Part shown: positions 35,264 through 43,281 of the stretch, piece by piece | How the letters are laid out: each line of letters opens with the position of its first letter | Position numbering within the stretch: position 1 is the first letter of the stretch | NCBI GenBank assembly: GCA_003168255.1 | Contig: PMSU01000105.1 | Coordinates: 1-49,111, forward strand | Source of the DNA: Actinomycetota bacterium | GTDB lineage: Bacteria > Actinomycetota > Actinomycetes > Streptosporangiales > Streptosporangiaceae | Reading direction: 5' to 3' | DNA length: 49,111 bases | Position numbers and translations under genes: made by a program | The notes under the pieces: model-generated | The model's input: only the letters and a program-made list of their open reading frames with translations | What the model was told of the DNA's origin: nothing | Database searches by the model: none

Positions 35264-35292
35264 TTGACTGTCGCATCAATGCGACAGATAAC
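35264..35292 (+). promoter_or_regulatory. Promoter with an operator between -35 and -10
   Basis: TTGACT at 35264-35269 and GATAAC at 35287-35292, with a 17-nt spacer. The spacer region is almost exactly the perfect inverted repeat TGTCGC-ATCAAT-GCGACA (35269-35286). A repressor bound there would block RNA polymerase. It drives the 56-residue protein and the TraC-like gene. The XRE repressor at 36353 is the natural candidate. Confidence 0.7.
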
Positions 35293-35379
35293 GAAGATAG
35301 GGGGTCAGTATTCATTGGGCGGCTCGTGCTCCATGGCGAGCCGCCCAATGGCATCTGCCCAGATAAAGGAGGTGAACCA

Positions 35380-35547
35380 ATGCCGACGAAAGGGATACGA
35401 ATAGTCATCACCGGCGCGCAGCGGCCGACGCTTGACGTGGAGGCGATGACACAGATTGTGATCGCGTTGGGCCGGGAGCTGGCACTGCGGACGGACAACA
35501 AGAAACGGCAGACGAAGGTAGCAGCAAGCTCAGGTACCGGGTCGTGA
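35380..35547 (+). CDS. Small hypothetical protein
   Basis: 55-56 residues from ATG 35380, preceded by the near-perfect ribosome binding site AAAGGAGGTGA. MPTKGIRIVITGAQRPTLDV and a basic tail. It overlaps the start of the next gene by 4 nt. No family is recognised. It is probably a small accessory of the conjugative ATPase that follows. Confidence 0.65.
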   Translation: MPTKGIRIVITGAQRPTLDVEAMTQIVIALGRELALRTDNKKRQTKVAASSGTGS

Positions 35548-36299
35548 TAGCGATCTTGACCATCGCGCTGGGGGGCGCGGTGATCCTCGGCGTGGTTGTG
35601 GGCGGACGATGGCTGGAGGCGCGAGTCTGGCGACGCTCGCTAGTGGCATTGTCGGTGCGGTTTCCGCGCGGCCTGAAGGCTGAGCAGGTGAGCGCCTGGC
35701 TAGATCTCGTCGGCACCTTGCGCATGCCTGTAGTGCTGGAGCTGGTGGCCAGTCGCGATTCGATCCGTCACTACGTGCTCGTACCCAAAGCGCGGCAAGC
35801 TGGCCTGCTCACGGGAACACGGGCACTCCTACCGGGTTTGCGGCTGGACGAGGCGCCGGATTACCTGATGTCCCGAGCGACGCGGTGGCGGGCCGCGACG
35901 GAGCTGCGCATCACGAGCCTGTCGCACCAGCTAGCGGCCGACCGAGCCGAGATGGCCGCGGCGGCAATGCTCGGATCGCTGGGCCAGCTCGGACCGCATG
36001 AGGCGGCCTGCGTCCAATGGACGCTATCCGGCGTACGGACGCCGCGAGCACGAAGGGCGGATGATCCGGCGAAGGAGCTAGCGCGGGCCGAGAAGGTCAA
36101 GCACGCCCGTCCCCTGTTGCAGGCGGTAGGACGGGTGGGCGTGCAGGCAGCCACTGTAGCCCGAGCGTACGGGGTGCTCAACCGGGTGGTCGCGACGCTG
36201 CGGCTGCTTGATGCGCCCAGCGTGGCGATCGTGCGGCGGTCGGTGCCAGCCCTGATCGCGCGGCAGCGAATCACCGCGCCGACACGCATGCAATACTAA
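35544..36299 (+). CDS. N-terminal part of a conjugative transfer ATPase-like protein (C-terminal motor missing)
   Basis: 251 residues. After one TM segment (ILTIALGGAVILGVVVGG), VRFPRGLKAEQVSAWLDLVG and HYVLVPKARQAGLLTGTRAL with PGLRLDEAPDYL are what I recall as the N-terminal module of the large type IV-secretion-like/VirD4-related transfer proteins of actinobacterial ICEs, which normally continue to 700-800 residues with Walker A and B motifs. Here the frame ends at TAA 36299 and no ATPase motif follows in any frame; the XRE gene comes next. Either a truncated, inactive transfer protein or a separate adaptor protein. Confidence 0.65.
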   Translation: MIAILTIALGGAVILGVVVGGRWLEARVWRRSLVALSVRFPRGLKAEQVSAWLDLVGTLRMPVVLELVASRDSIRHYVLVPKARQAGLLTGTRALLPGLRLDEAPDYLMSRATRWRAATELRITSLSHQLAADRAEMAAAAMLGSLGQLGPHEAACVQWTLSGVRTPRARRADDPAKELARAEKVKHARPLLQAVGRVGVQAATVARAYGVLNRVVATLRLLDAPSVAIVRRSVPALIARQRITAPTRMQY

Positions 36300-36326
36300 A
36301 AATAATAAGAAGGAGGGATTTGTAAC

Positions 36327-36374
36327 GTGAATACAAACACTGAGAGACACGAATGGACGCCCCGTCAAGGTTAG
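36327..36374 (+). CDS. Possible 15-codon leader ORF overlapping the XRE start
   Basis: GTG 36327 has the strong ribosome binding site AAGGAGGG about 9 nt upstream, whereas the XRE ATG at 36353 has no comparable site of its own. The leader (VNTNTERHEWTPRQG) ends at TAG 36374, 22 nt inside the XRE gene in another frame. This looks like translational coupling: ribosomes ending on the leader could re-initiate nearby. Confidence 0.4.
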   Translation: MNTNTERHEWTPRQG

Positions 36375-36700
36375 GCGAATACCTGCGAGTGGAGCGAGCG
36401 CGAGCAAGTATGTCGCAGCGCCAGTTGGCAAACCGGGTAGGTATCCACAATTCCTACTTGGCACGGCTGGAGAACGGCGAGACCGCTAACCCGGCTGCAG
36501 ACTTGCTCCAGCGAATCGCCGATGTACTAGAGATCAGCTCGGCGGACCTCTTGGCCTTCATCGGGGTGAAGCCGCCGGAAGGGCTACCGGACCTGGCCCC
36601 CTATCTGCGGGCCAAGTACCGGATGAGTGATGCAGCGATTCGGGAGATGGCCGAGCACATGCGGCGTCTCGGGGAGACCAAAGACACAGACACCAAGTAG
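36353..36700 (+). CDS. XRE family repressor (ImmR/cI-like)
   Basis: 115 residues. Residues 6-62 are a canonical HTH_3 domain (LGEYLRVERARASMSQRQLA, NSYLARLENGETANPAADLL). A short C-terminal helix region follows. It is followed 32 nt later by an ImmA/IrrE protease gene, the standard pair in which the protease destroys the repressor to induce an ICE or phage. Candidate operator: the palindrome at 35269-35286. Confidence 0.9.
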   Translation: MDAPSRLGEYLRVERARASMSQRQLANRVGIHNSYLARLENGETANPAADLLQRIADVLEISSADLLAFIGVKPPEGLPDLAPYLRAKYRMSDAAIREMAEHMRRLGETKDTDTK

Positions 36701-36732
36701 TACAGCAACTAGTTCATGAATGGAGGGATTAC

Positions 36733-37389
36733 ATGGACCAAGACCCAAGGACAATACTACAGAGCCTGCGAGCGCTAGTACCGGCGCGGCCATTGCAACA
36801 CCACGAAGCGCAAGGGATTGCCGAGCGGCAGGCTACACGACTACTGGCAATTCTGGACCAGCGAGACACACCAGTGGACGTGGGCCTGATCGCTGAGCTA
36901 CCACGGATCGAGGTCCGAGTGGTGCCCAACCGGGATATCGCAGGACTATCCGGCATGTCGCAGTGGCTGAAGAAAGACAGCCGGTGGCTGATAGCCGTTA
37001 ACCGCGATGACAGCCAGACCAGGCGACGGTTCACCTTGGGTCACGAGTTCAAGCACATCTTGGATAACCCCTATATCAATGTGCTGTATCCCAAGAGTGA
37101 CTACAGCAAGGACTCGGCCGACGAACGGGCCGAGCGGATGTGCGACTACTTCTCGGCCTGCGTACTGATGCCGCGAGCATGGGTGAAACGAGCTTGGGCG
37201 CGCGGCAGCCAAAACACCGAAGCACTGGCGGCGGTATTCAACGTGTCCCCGGCTGCCATGGACCGGCGGTTGCAAGACCTCGGCCTGATCGAGTCACGGC
37301 AGCGTTGGCGAAAGACGCTACGGGAGGCTATGGAGTCGCCCTCGGTACGAAGCTACTTCCGCCCTGGTCCGGTGATCGTCGCGGCGTAG
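36733..37389 (+). CDS. ImmA/IrrE-type metallopeptidase
   Basis: 218 residues from ATG 36733 with GGAGGG upstream. The zinc site H104-E-F-K-H108 (HEFKH) and the third-ligand region DERAERMCDYFSACVLMP match ImmA. The family cleaves the linked XRE repressor, here encoded just upstream, to de-repress excision or transfer. It precedes the recombinase, so the control module sits between transfer and integration genes. Confidence 0.9.
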   Translation: MDQDPRTILQSLRALVPARPLQHHEAQGIAERQATRLLAILDQRDTPVDVGLIAELPRIEVRVVPNRDIAGLSGMSQWLKKDSRWLIAVNRDDSQTRRRFTLGHEFKHILDNPYINVLYPKSDYSKDSADERAERMCDYFSACVLMPRAWVKRAWARGSQNTEALAAVFNVSPAAMDRRLQDLGLIESRQRWRKTLREAMESPSVRSYFRPGPVIVAA

Positions 37390-37408
37390 CAAACAGAAAG
37401 GTGCAACC

Positions 37409-39102
37409 ATGAGTAGCGGTCGATCCGCTACCTGCGGGTGTCGAGTAAGAAGCAGATGGATACGGACTTCGAGGTAGATCCCGAGGGCAACTCAATCGAC
37501 ACGCAGCGCAAGGTGTGCTCGGGCAAAGAGCGCGAGCTGGGGTTTGTGAACGTCGGTGAGTACGTCGAGCCGGGTAACTCGGCCCAGACGATAGACAAGC
37601 GGCCGGTGTTCCGCGACATGATCGCCCGGATCATGCGGGAGCACGATGTGGACTACGTGATCATCTACGCCCGGTCGCGAGCCTTCCGCAACTACATCGA
37701 CGCGGGCAACACCAAGATGGCGCTCGAAAAACTGGGCGTGAAGCTCGTCTCAGCCAAGGAAGACTTTGGCGATGGCCTGATGGCAGAAGCCATGGAAGCC
37801 GTCACCGACGTGTTCAACTGGCTGCAAGTGCGGATGAGCGGCGAAGACATCAAGGTCAAGATGGCCAACAAGGTCCGCAACGGCGGCACGGCCAGCCGGG
37901 CCAAGCTCGGCTACCTCAACGTCCGCAAGCGGATCGAGGGCCGGGAGGTGCGGACCATTGAGACCGACACCGAGCGGGCACCATACGTGGTGATGGCCTT
38001 CGAGGCGTTCGCCACGGGCAAGTACACGCTGGAAAGCCTGCGAGCCACCCTGACCGAGGCGGGCCTGCGGATGCGGGCGACAGCCAAGTATCCCGCGCGG
38101 CCGATCTCGCTGGCGCAACTCGGTGAGCTGCTACGAGACCGCTACTACCTCGGCTACGTCGAGTACGAGGGCATCGAGTACCCGGGGCGGCACGAGGCGC
38201 TCATCACACCTGAGCTGTTCGAGCGAGTACAAAAAGTGCTCGACTCGCACTCCGGTGCGGGGGTGCGGAAGCGCACTCACAACCACTACCTCAAGGGCGT
38301 GCTGTGGTGCGCAAGGTGCGAACACCGCTTCATCGTGCAACGAGCTGCGGGCAACGGTGGTGAGTACTTCTACTTCTACTGCCGGGGACGCCAAGAGGGG
38401 TTGTGCGATGTGCCCTACCTCAACGTCCAGGCGGTGGAGCAAGAGGTGATCCGCCACTTCGCCACGGTGAGCTTCTCGGACGAGTTCAAGGCAACCGTCC
38501 GCGAACGGCTAGACGAGGCACTCGCTGGCGACCTCGGGAGCAGTCAAGCGGTCCGGGATCGGCTAGCGGCACAGCTTGGGGCGCTCGATACCAAAGAGGA
38601 CAACCTGCTCGACCTGGCCGCCGACGCCGAGCTACCGAAGGAGAAAATCAAAGAGAAACTCATATCAATCCGGGATGAGCGAGAACGCATCCGGCGGGAG
38701 GTCAAGAGGCTCGATGCCGAGCTGGAGGTAGGCCGTCAGGTGTTCACGCTGGCACTCGACCTGCTCGACCGGCCTCAGGAGCTATACCGCGAGGCCGGAC
38801 CGTCACTACGCAAGCTGATCGTGCAGACGATCTTTAACAAGCTCAAGCTCGACGGCAAGAGCGTAACTGGCGATGAGTTGGCCGAACCGTTTGATGTGAT
38901 AGTGCCTGCGGGACGGACCTACGACCAGCGAGGCTACCAACGTAAAAGACCACCCGTAGCTGCGGTGGCCTTCCACGAGGGCGTCTCGTCTGATGATCTA
39001 ACCTCGACTGACCTGCTGGCCCTTGCCCTGGGGGGCACGGGTTGGAGTAAGCCTGTCATGGTGGGCGATACTGGGATCGAACCAGTGACCTCCTCGGTGT
39101 GA
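37409..39102 (+). pseudogene. Large serine recombinase (integrase), apparent frameshift at its start
   Basis: The open frame runs from GTG 37438 to 39102 (554 residues): resolvase domain, recombinase domain (KLGYLNVRKRIEGREV), zinc ribbon CARCEHRF about residue 290, long coiled coil, and a tail. The first residues V-S-S-K-K-Q contain the catalytic Ser, but the preceding beta strand (SIRYLR) is in the same frame only after a TAG at 37414. The natural ATG at 37409, with AGAAAGG 7 nt upstream, enters that strand if one base is added after AGCGG. So a 1-nt loss most likely removed the start. The C-terminus (VGDTGIEPVTSSV) is encoded by tRNA-Val sequence and marks the attachment site. Confidence 0.75.
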
Positions 39103-39133
39103 ACGAGGCGCTCTCCCGCTGAGCCAATCGCCC
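39059..39133 (-). tRNA. tRNA-Val (anticodon CAC)
   Basis: On the minus strand, GGGCGAT pairs with ATCGCCC, followed by A and an encoded CCA. The anticodon arm CTCGTTCACACCGAG gives CAC. The T arm GGTTCGATCCC is standard. The recombinase gene overlaps its 3' 44 nt, so this is the integration site and right end of the ICE-like element. Confidence 0.93.
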
Positions 39134-39281
39134 GTGCTGCGCGGCCGTATCCGGCCCCCGCAGGCCAACACAGACTAGCGCATCCGCCGCTGTGCGCACC
39201 GCGAGCTAGTGCGTGTCAGGCAACCTTCGCCTTGGCCTGGGTTATCGGGTTGGTCGCTGTCGCCGGTGCGCGGATACTGTC

Positions 39282-39864
39282 GCGGTGTTCTCCGACGCTG
39301 ATGCCGCCGCGCTGTATGACCTGCTGAACCCGTGGGATCCCGCGCGGTGGCCCAGTGACGGCTTCTACGAGGATCTGGTCATGGCCGCCGACTCGGTCCT
39401 GGACGTCGGCTGCGGCACTGGCGCCATGCTGGCTCGCGCGCGCGAGCTTGGCCACACCGGACGGCTCGCCGGCCTGGATCCGGACCGCGCGGCGCTGGCC
39501 CGGGCGCGGCGGCGCGATGACGTCGAGTGGGTCGAGGGCACCGCCGCGGACGTGGTGTGGGTGGCCGAGTTCGGCCTCGCGACGATGGTCAGCCACGCCT
39601 TCCAATGCCTGGTCACTGATGTGGACCTGCGCCCTTCGCTCGCCGGGATCCGGGCCGCGCTGCGCGAGGGGCGGCCGGTTCGCGTTCGAGACGCGCCACC
39701 CGCAGGCGCGCGCCTGGCAGGAGTGGAACCCGGCGAATGCCTGCGACCACCGGGGCAAGCCGGGAGATCATCACGATCGCGCGCCGGATTTAGCCTCACC
39801 TCGGCGATCCTCCCGACCGGCACACCGCGACATACCGGGGCCGACGTTCCCGGCGCGGCACTAG
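39282..39864 (+). pseudogene. Class I SAM methyltransferase, frameshifted and truncated
   Basis: From GTG 39282 or 39276: VFSDADAAALYDLLNPWDP, motif I SVLDVGCGTGAML (SAM binding), LAGLDPDRAALARARRRDD, and VEWVEGTAAD. At about 39671 GGGG replaces GGG, so GGRFAFETRHPQARAWQEWN continues in another frame for about 20 residues and then loses similarity to the family, ending at 39864. Family members go on for about 80 residues more. The SAM-binding half is intact but the substrate half is lost. It is immediately outside the ICE attachment site. Confidence 0.8.
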
Positions 39865-39920
39865 GCGTGGTCTCGCTCTCCCTGACGCGCGCCGCCCCAC
39901 CCCGGGACGGCCCACTGTGA

Positions 39921-40298
39921 CGTGGGACACACCCCCGGTCATCCGAATGTAACCAAATCGGCGCAGATTGCTATATCGGCCCACCCTCAAGATCGCCGCC
40001 ACAAAAGTTTTTTCAGACTGTAATCAGAGAGTTAGCAATGGTCCACGCACCGTTATAACCACTGGTCAGCGTGCCACTCGGCGATGATAACCATCCCGCA
40101 CCCTGTCGCGCGTTTGCCCAGGTCAGGTGGCATAGTGGTCGATTTGTAGACCGGTGACCGACGTTAGGACAGGCCAGATTGCGGAATCTTTAGCGTAAAA
40201 GTTTTCACTGTCTAGCGCGTCATAACTAACGAGCGACGACGTGAGATTCGCGAAAGCCCGGCATGCCGGGACCGCACAAGGTAAAGGGTGTGGGCCTG
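39921..40298. other. Region upstream of ssgB-like gene, no gene
   Basis: About 380 nt, locally AT-rich (AAAAGTTTTTTCAGACTG at 40004-40021), with no credible CDS. It presumably contains the promoter for the SsgB-like gene. No clear sigma-factor motif or palindrome can be assigned with confidence. Confidence 0.5.
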
Positions 40299-40721
40299 AT
40301 GATGGACAGCGGCACAACCGTATCAGCCGAGCTCGGCCTCATGCTTGTCGTTCCGCAACACACCACCGTGCCGCTCGTGGCCAGCCTGTTCTACTCAGGC
40401 GATGACCCGTACGCGGTCCGGATGGCCTTCCACGTGGGGACGGACGAGCCCGTTGAGTGGATCTTCGCCAGGGATCTTCTCGCAGCCGGCATGGCAGCAC
40501 CTTCGGGTGAGGGCGATGTCAAGGTCTGGCCGTCGGCAGGCGACGGTGAGCCAGCGCTGAACATAGTGCTCTCATCGCCGTTCGGGCAGGCGCACTTCGA
40601 GGCCCCGATGACGGCGATGGCAGAGTTCCTGCGCCGTACCTACGACGCGATCCCGGCCGGCCGCGAGGGCGACTTCTTCGACATCAGCGGGGAGCTCGAC
40701 GGCCTGCTGTGGCGGGCTTAG
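40299..40721 (+). CDS. ssgB: SsgA/SsgB-family sporulation and cell division protein
   Basis: About 139 residues from ATG 40299 or 40302 (MMDSGTTVSAELGLML). DDPYAVRMAFHVGTDEPVEW-IFARDLLAAG and DVKVWPS are the hallmark stretches of SsgB, and LSSPFGQAHFEAP with FLRRTYDAIPAG completes the family fold. SsgB recruits FtsZ to future septa in sporulating aerial hyphae. Being closest to SsgB (not the other SALPs) is a judgement from the sequence. The stop lies in the first unit of the 17-bp repeat. Confidence 0.85.
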   Translation: MMDSGTTVSAELGLMLVVPQHTTVPLVASLFYSGDDPYAVRMAFHVGTDEPVEWIFARDLLAAGMAAPSGEGDVKVWPSAGDGEPALNIVLSSPFGQAHFEAPMTAMAEFLRRTYDAIPAGREGDFFDISGELDGLLWRA

Positions 40722-40834
40722 CAGCATCACGGGCTCAGCGCGTCACGGGCTCAGCACCGCGACGGGCTCAGCACCGCGACGGGCTCAGCACCGCGACGAG
40801 CTCAGCAGCATCACGGGCTTAGCAGCATCACGGG
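40717..40834. repeat. 17-bp tandem repeat, about seven units
   Basis: Units such as CTCAGCACCGCGACGGG and CTTAGCAGCATCACGGG repeat about seven times between the convergent ssgB-like and class IV aminotransferase genes. The array begins with the ssgB stop codon and ends 10 nt before the aminotransferase stop. Three units are nearly identical. There is no spacer structure, so it is not a CRISPR. Confidence 0.9.
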
Positions 40835-40843
40835 CAGCCATGG

Positions 40844-41668
40844 TCACGGATCGGGGGACGTGGCCGCGCGGGCAGCGAAAACCTGCGCGGCCTTCCCCGT
40901 GACCGGGCCAGGCGCGGCCGGCAGCACTACACCGTCGACCGCCCTGATCGGCTGCACGTCCCTGGTGGTCGAGGTCAGGAACGCCTCCGACGCGGCGGCC
41001 AGCGCCGCGGCCGCCACATCCCGTTCGATCCCGCCGAACCACTCCAGCAGCAGGCCCCTGGTGACCCCGGCGAGGCAGCCGGACGAAAGCGGCGGCGTGA
41101 CCAGTTCGCCACCGACGACGAGGAACACGTTGCTGCCCGTCCCCTCGCACAGGTTTCCCTGCGTGTTCGCGAAGATCGCCTCACTCCCCCCGCGCTCCGC
41201 GGCATACGCGAGCGCGCGGACGTTCTCCGCGTAGGACGTCGTCTTGATCCCGGCGACCGCGCCGCGCTCGTTACGCGGCCACGGCACGGTCACCACGTCG
41301 CAGCTGGCTGCCCAGTCTTTGAGCCCGCCGAGCGCCATCACGATGGTCAGCGGCCCGCCGCCCCGCTCCGATCCGAGCGGCGAATCCCCGCTGGTCACGG
41401 TGATCCGCAACCGGGCGCGATCCGGGCTCCCTGATGCCGCCAGCAACTCGGCGGAGCCGCGCGCGATCAGCGAAAGGTCGGGGGCCGGCAGGCCGAGCGC
41501 CGCCGCCGACGCGCCCAGCCGCTCCAGGTGCCTGGTCAGCGCGAACGGCGCGCCACCGGTGACCTTGACGGTCTCGAAGACGCCGTCGCCCACAGTCAGG
41601 CCATGGTCGAACACGGAAATCCGCGCCTGCGCATTGTCCAGGACAGCGCCGTTCAGCCAAATCGCCAT
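40844..41668 (-). CDS. Class IV aminotransferase / aminodeoxychorismate lyase-like
   Basis: 274 residues from ATG 41668 (MAIWLNGAVLDNAQARISVF). K142 in GIKTTSYAENV binds PLP, and EGTGSNVFLVV and LTSTTRDVQPI are fold-type IV signatures. The size fits PabC (4-amino-4-deoxychorismate lyase, folate pathway) better than BCAT. A longer start (41719) would overlap hutH. It follows hutH by 11 nt and is probably co-transcribed. That combination is not the usual pab or his context. Confidence 0.8.
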   Translation of the reverse strand: MAIWLNGAVLDNAQARISVFDHGLTVGDGVFETVKVTGGAPFALTRHLERLGASAAALGLPAPDLSLIARGSAELLAASGSPDRARLRITVTSGDSPLGSERGGGPLTIVMALGGLKDWAASCDVVTVPWPRNERGAVAGIKTTSYAENVRALAYAAERGGSEAIFANTQGNLCEGTGSNVFLVVGGELVTPPLSSGCLAGVTRGLLLEWFGGIERDVAAAALAAASEAFLTSTTRDVQPIRAVDGVVLPAAPGPVTGKAAQVFAARAATSPDP

Positions 41669-41679
41669 GAACCAACACG

Positions 41680-43221
41680 CTACCTGAGCCCGCCGCAGGA
41701 CCCCGCGGCCGCCGAACACAGCTCGGGCAGCATGTCACTGACCGCGGCGATCTGCTCGGCCACCTCCCGGTCGATGTCCATCCTCGGCACCCGGCCGCGG
41801 ATGACCGCGTGCACGGCGCGCATCGGTGCGGCGGGCGCCGCGATGTCGGCCCGCAGATCGATGCCCTGCGCCGCGCAGCACACCTCGACGGCCAGGCAGA
41901 TGCGGACGTTCGCCACCACCTCGCGCAGCTTGCGCACCGCGGTCCAGCCCATCGACACGTGATCTTCCTGCTTGCCCGATGTCGGGATCGAGTCCACGCT
42001 CGCCGGGTGGGCGAGCACCTTGTTTTCGCTGACCAGGGACGCGGCGGTGTACTGGGCCAGCATGAAGCCGGAGTTGGTGCCGGCGTCCGGGGCAAGGAAC
42101 GGCGGCAGGCCGCGGGAGAACGCCGGGTCGAGCATCCGGTCCACCCGGCGCTCGCTGATGCTGGCGAGCTCGGAGATCGCCATCGCGAGCATGTCGGCGG
42201 CGAACGCCAGCGGCTCGCCGTGGAAGTTGCCGGTGACCATCACCTCGCCATCGGGAACGATCACCGGGTTGTCCACCACGGAGCAGAGCTCCGTCTCGAG
42301 CACGCCGCGCGCGTAGCCGAGCACATCCCTGACCGCGCCGTGCACCTGCGGCGCGCAGCGCAGGCAGTACGCGTCCTGCACCGCGTGCCTGCTCGTCTTG
42401 TGGCTGGCCATCAGCGCGGAGCCGGCGAGCAGCGCGCGCAGGTTCGCGGCGCTGTCCAGCTGGCCCGGATGCGGCCGGATCACCTGCACCCGCTCGTCGT
42501 AGGGCCGGTCGTGACCGAGCAGCGCCTCGACCGACAGCGCGCAGGCGATGTCGGCGGCCTGCACGAGCATCTGCGCGTCGGTCACCGAGAAGGCCAGCAG
42601 CGCCTGCATCGGCTCGGTGCCGTTGACCAGCGACAGCCCCTCCTTGGGCGCGAGCTCGAGCGGCTCGAGGCCGTGCTCGGCGAGCACCTCGGCAGCCGGC
42701 CGGCCGCGTGCGTCAGACGCACCGGCCGCTCTCAGCCGGCCCTCGCCGATGAGCGGCTGCGCCAGGTGCGCGAGCTGCGCCAGGTCGCCGGACGCGCCCA
42801 CCGAGCCCTTGCCGGGGATCACCGGCAGCAAGTCAAGGCGCAGCAGTTCCAGCAGGCGGCGCGGCAGCTCGACCCGCACTCCCGAATATCCCGCAGCCAG
42901 CGTCCGCGCCCGCAGCAGCAGCACCGCGCGCACGGTCGCGTCGTCCAGCGGCTGGCCGGCCCCGGCCGCATGCGACCTGATGATCGCGCCCTGAAGCCTG
43001 GTGAGGTCGCGCACCCCCACCGGCGTATCGGCCAGCGCCCCGAACCCCGTGTTCACGCCGTACACCGGCGCGTCGCCGCGGATCGCCGCCATGACTACCT
43101 TGCGGCTGGCTTCCATCCGGTCCGGCACCCCGGGCCCGAGCTCGGCGTGCGCCTCCCCGTGCGCGACATCCACCACATCCTGGACGGTCAGCCCGTCGCC
43201 GTTGACGATCACTGTTCGCAT
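41680..43221 (-). CDS. hutH: Histidine/aromatic amino acid ammonia-lyase
   Basis: 513 residues, the usual HutH length. A143-S144-G145 in GKGSVGASGDLAQL forms the MIO cofactor, and YGVNTGFGAL (54-63) carries the catalytic Tyr. It deaminates His to urocanate, although some family members use Phe or Tyr. No hutU, hutI or hutG is nearby, so it could also feed another pathway. 60 nt separate it from an ArsR-type gene upstream on the same strand. Confidence 0.88.
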   Translation of the reverse strand: MRTVIVNGDGLTVQDVVDVAHGEAHAELGPGVPDRMEASRKVVMAAIRGDAPVYGVNTGFGALADTPVGVRDLTRLQGAIIRSHAAGAGQPLDDATVRAVLLLRARTLAAGYSGVRVELPRRLLELLRLDLLPVIPGKGSVGASGDLAQLAHLAQPLIGEGRLRAAGASDARGRPAAEVLAEHGLEPLELAPKEGLSLVNGTEPMQALLAFSVTDAQMLVQAADIACALSVEALLGHDRPYDERVQVIRPHPGQLDSAANLRALLAGSALMASHKTSRHAVQDAYCLRCAPQVHGAVRDVLGYARGVLETELCSVVDNPVIVPDGEVMVTGNFHGEPLAFAADMLAMAISELASISERRVDRMLDPAFSRGLPPFLAPDAGTNSGFMLAQYTAASLVSENKVLAHPASVDSIPTSGKQEDHVSMGWTAVRKLREVVANVRICLAVEVCCAAQGIDLRADIAAPAAPMRAVHAVIRGRVPRMDIDREVAEQIAAVSDMLPELCSAAAGSCGGLR

Positions 43222-43281
43222 GGCTGACAGCCTGCCACCTGGTCCCCGTGCCCGTCGCGGGCCCCTGCCGTTTCCGGCCGG

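Noticed and set aside
40717..40834. CRISPR-like array
   Set aside because: Units of 17 bp are directly adjacent with no unique spacers, and no cas gene is present.
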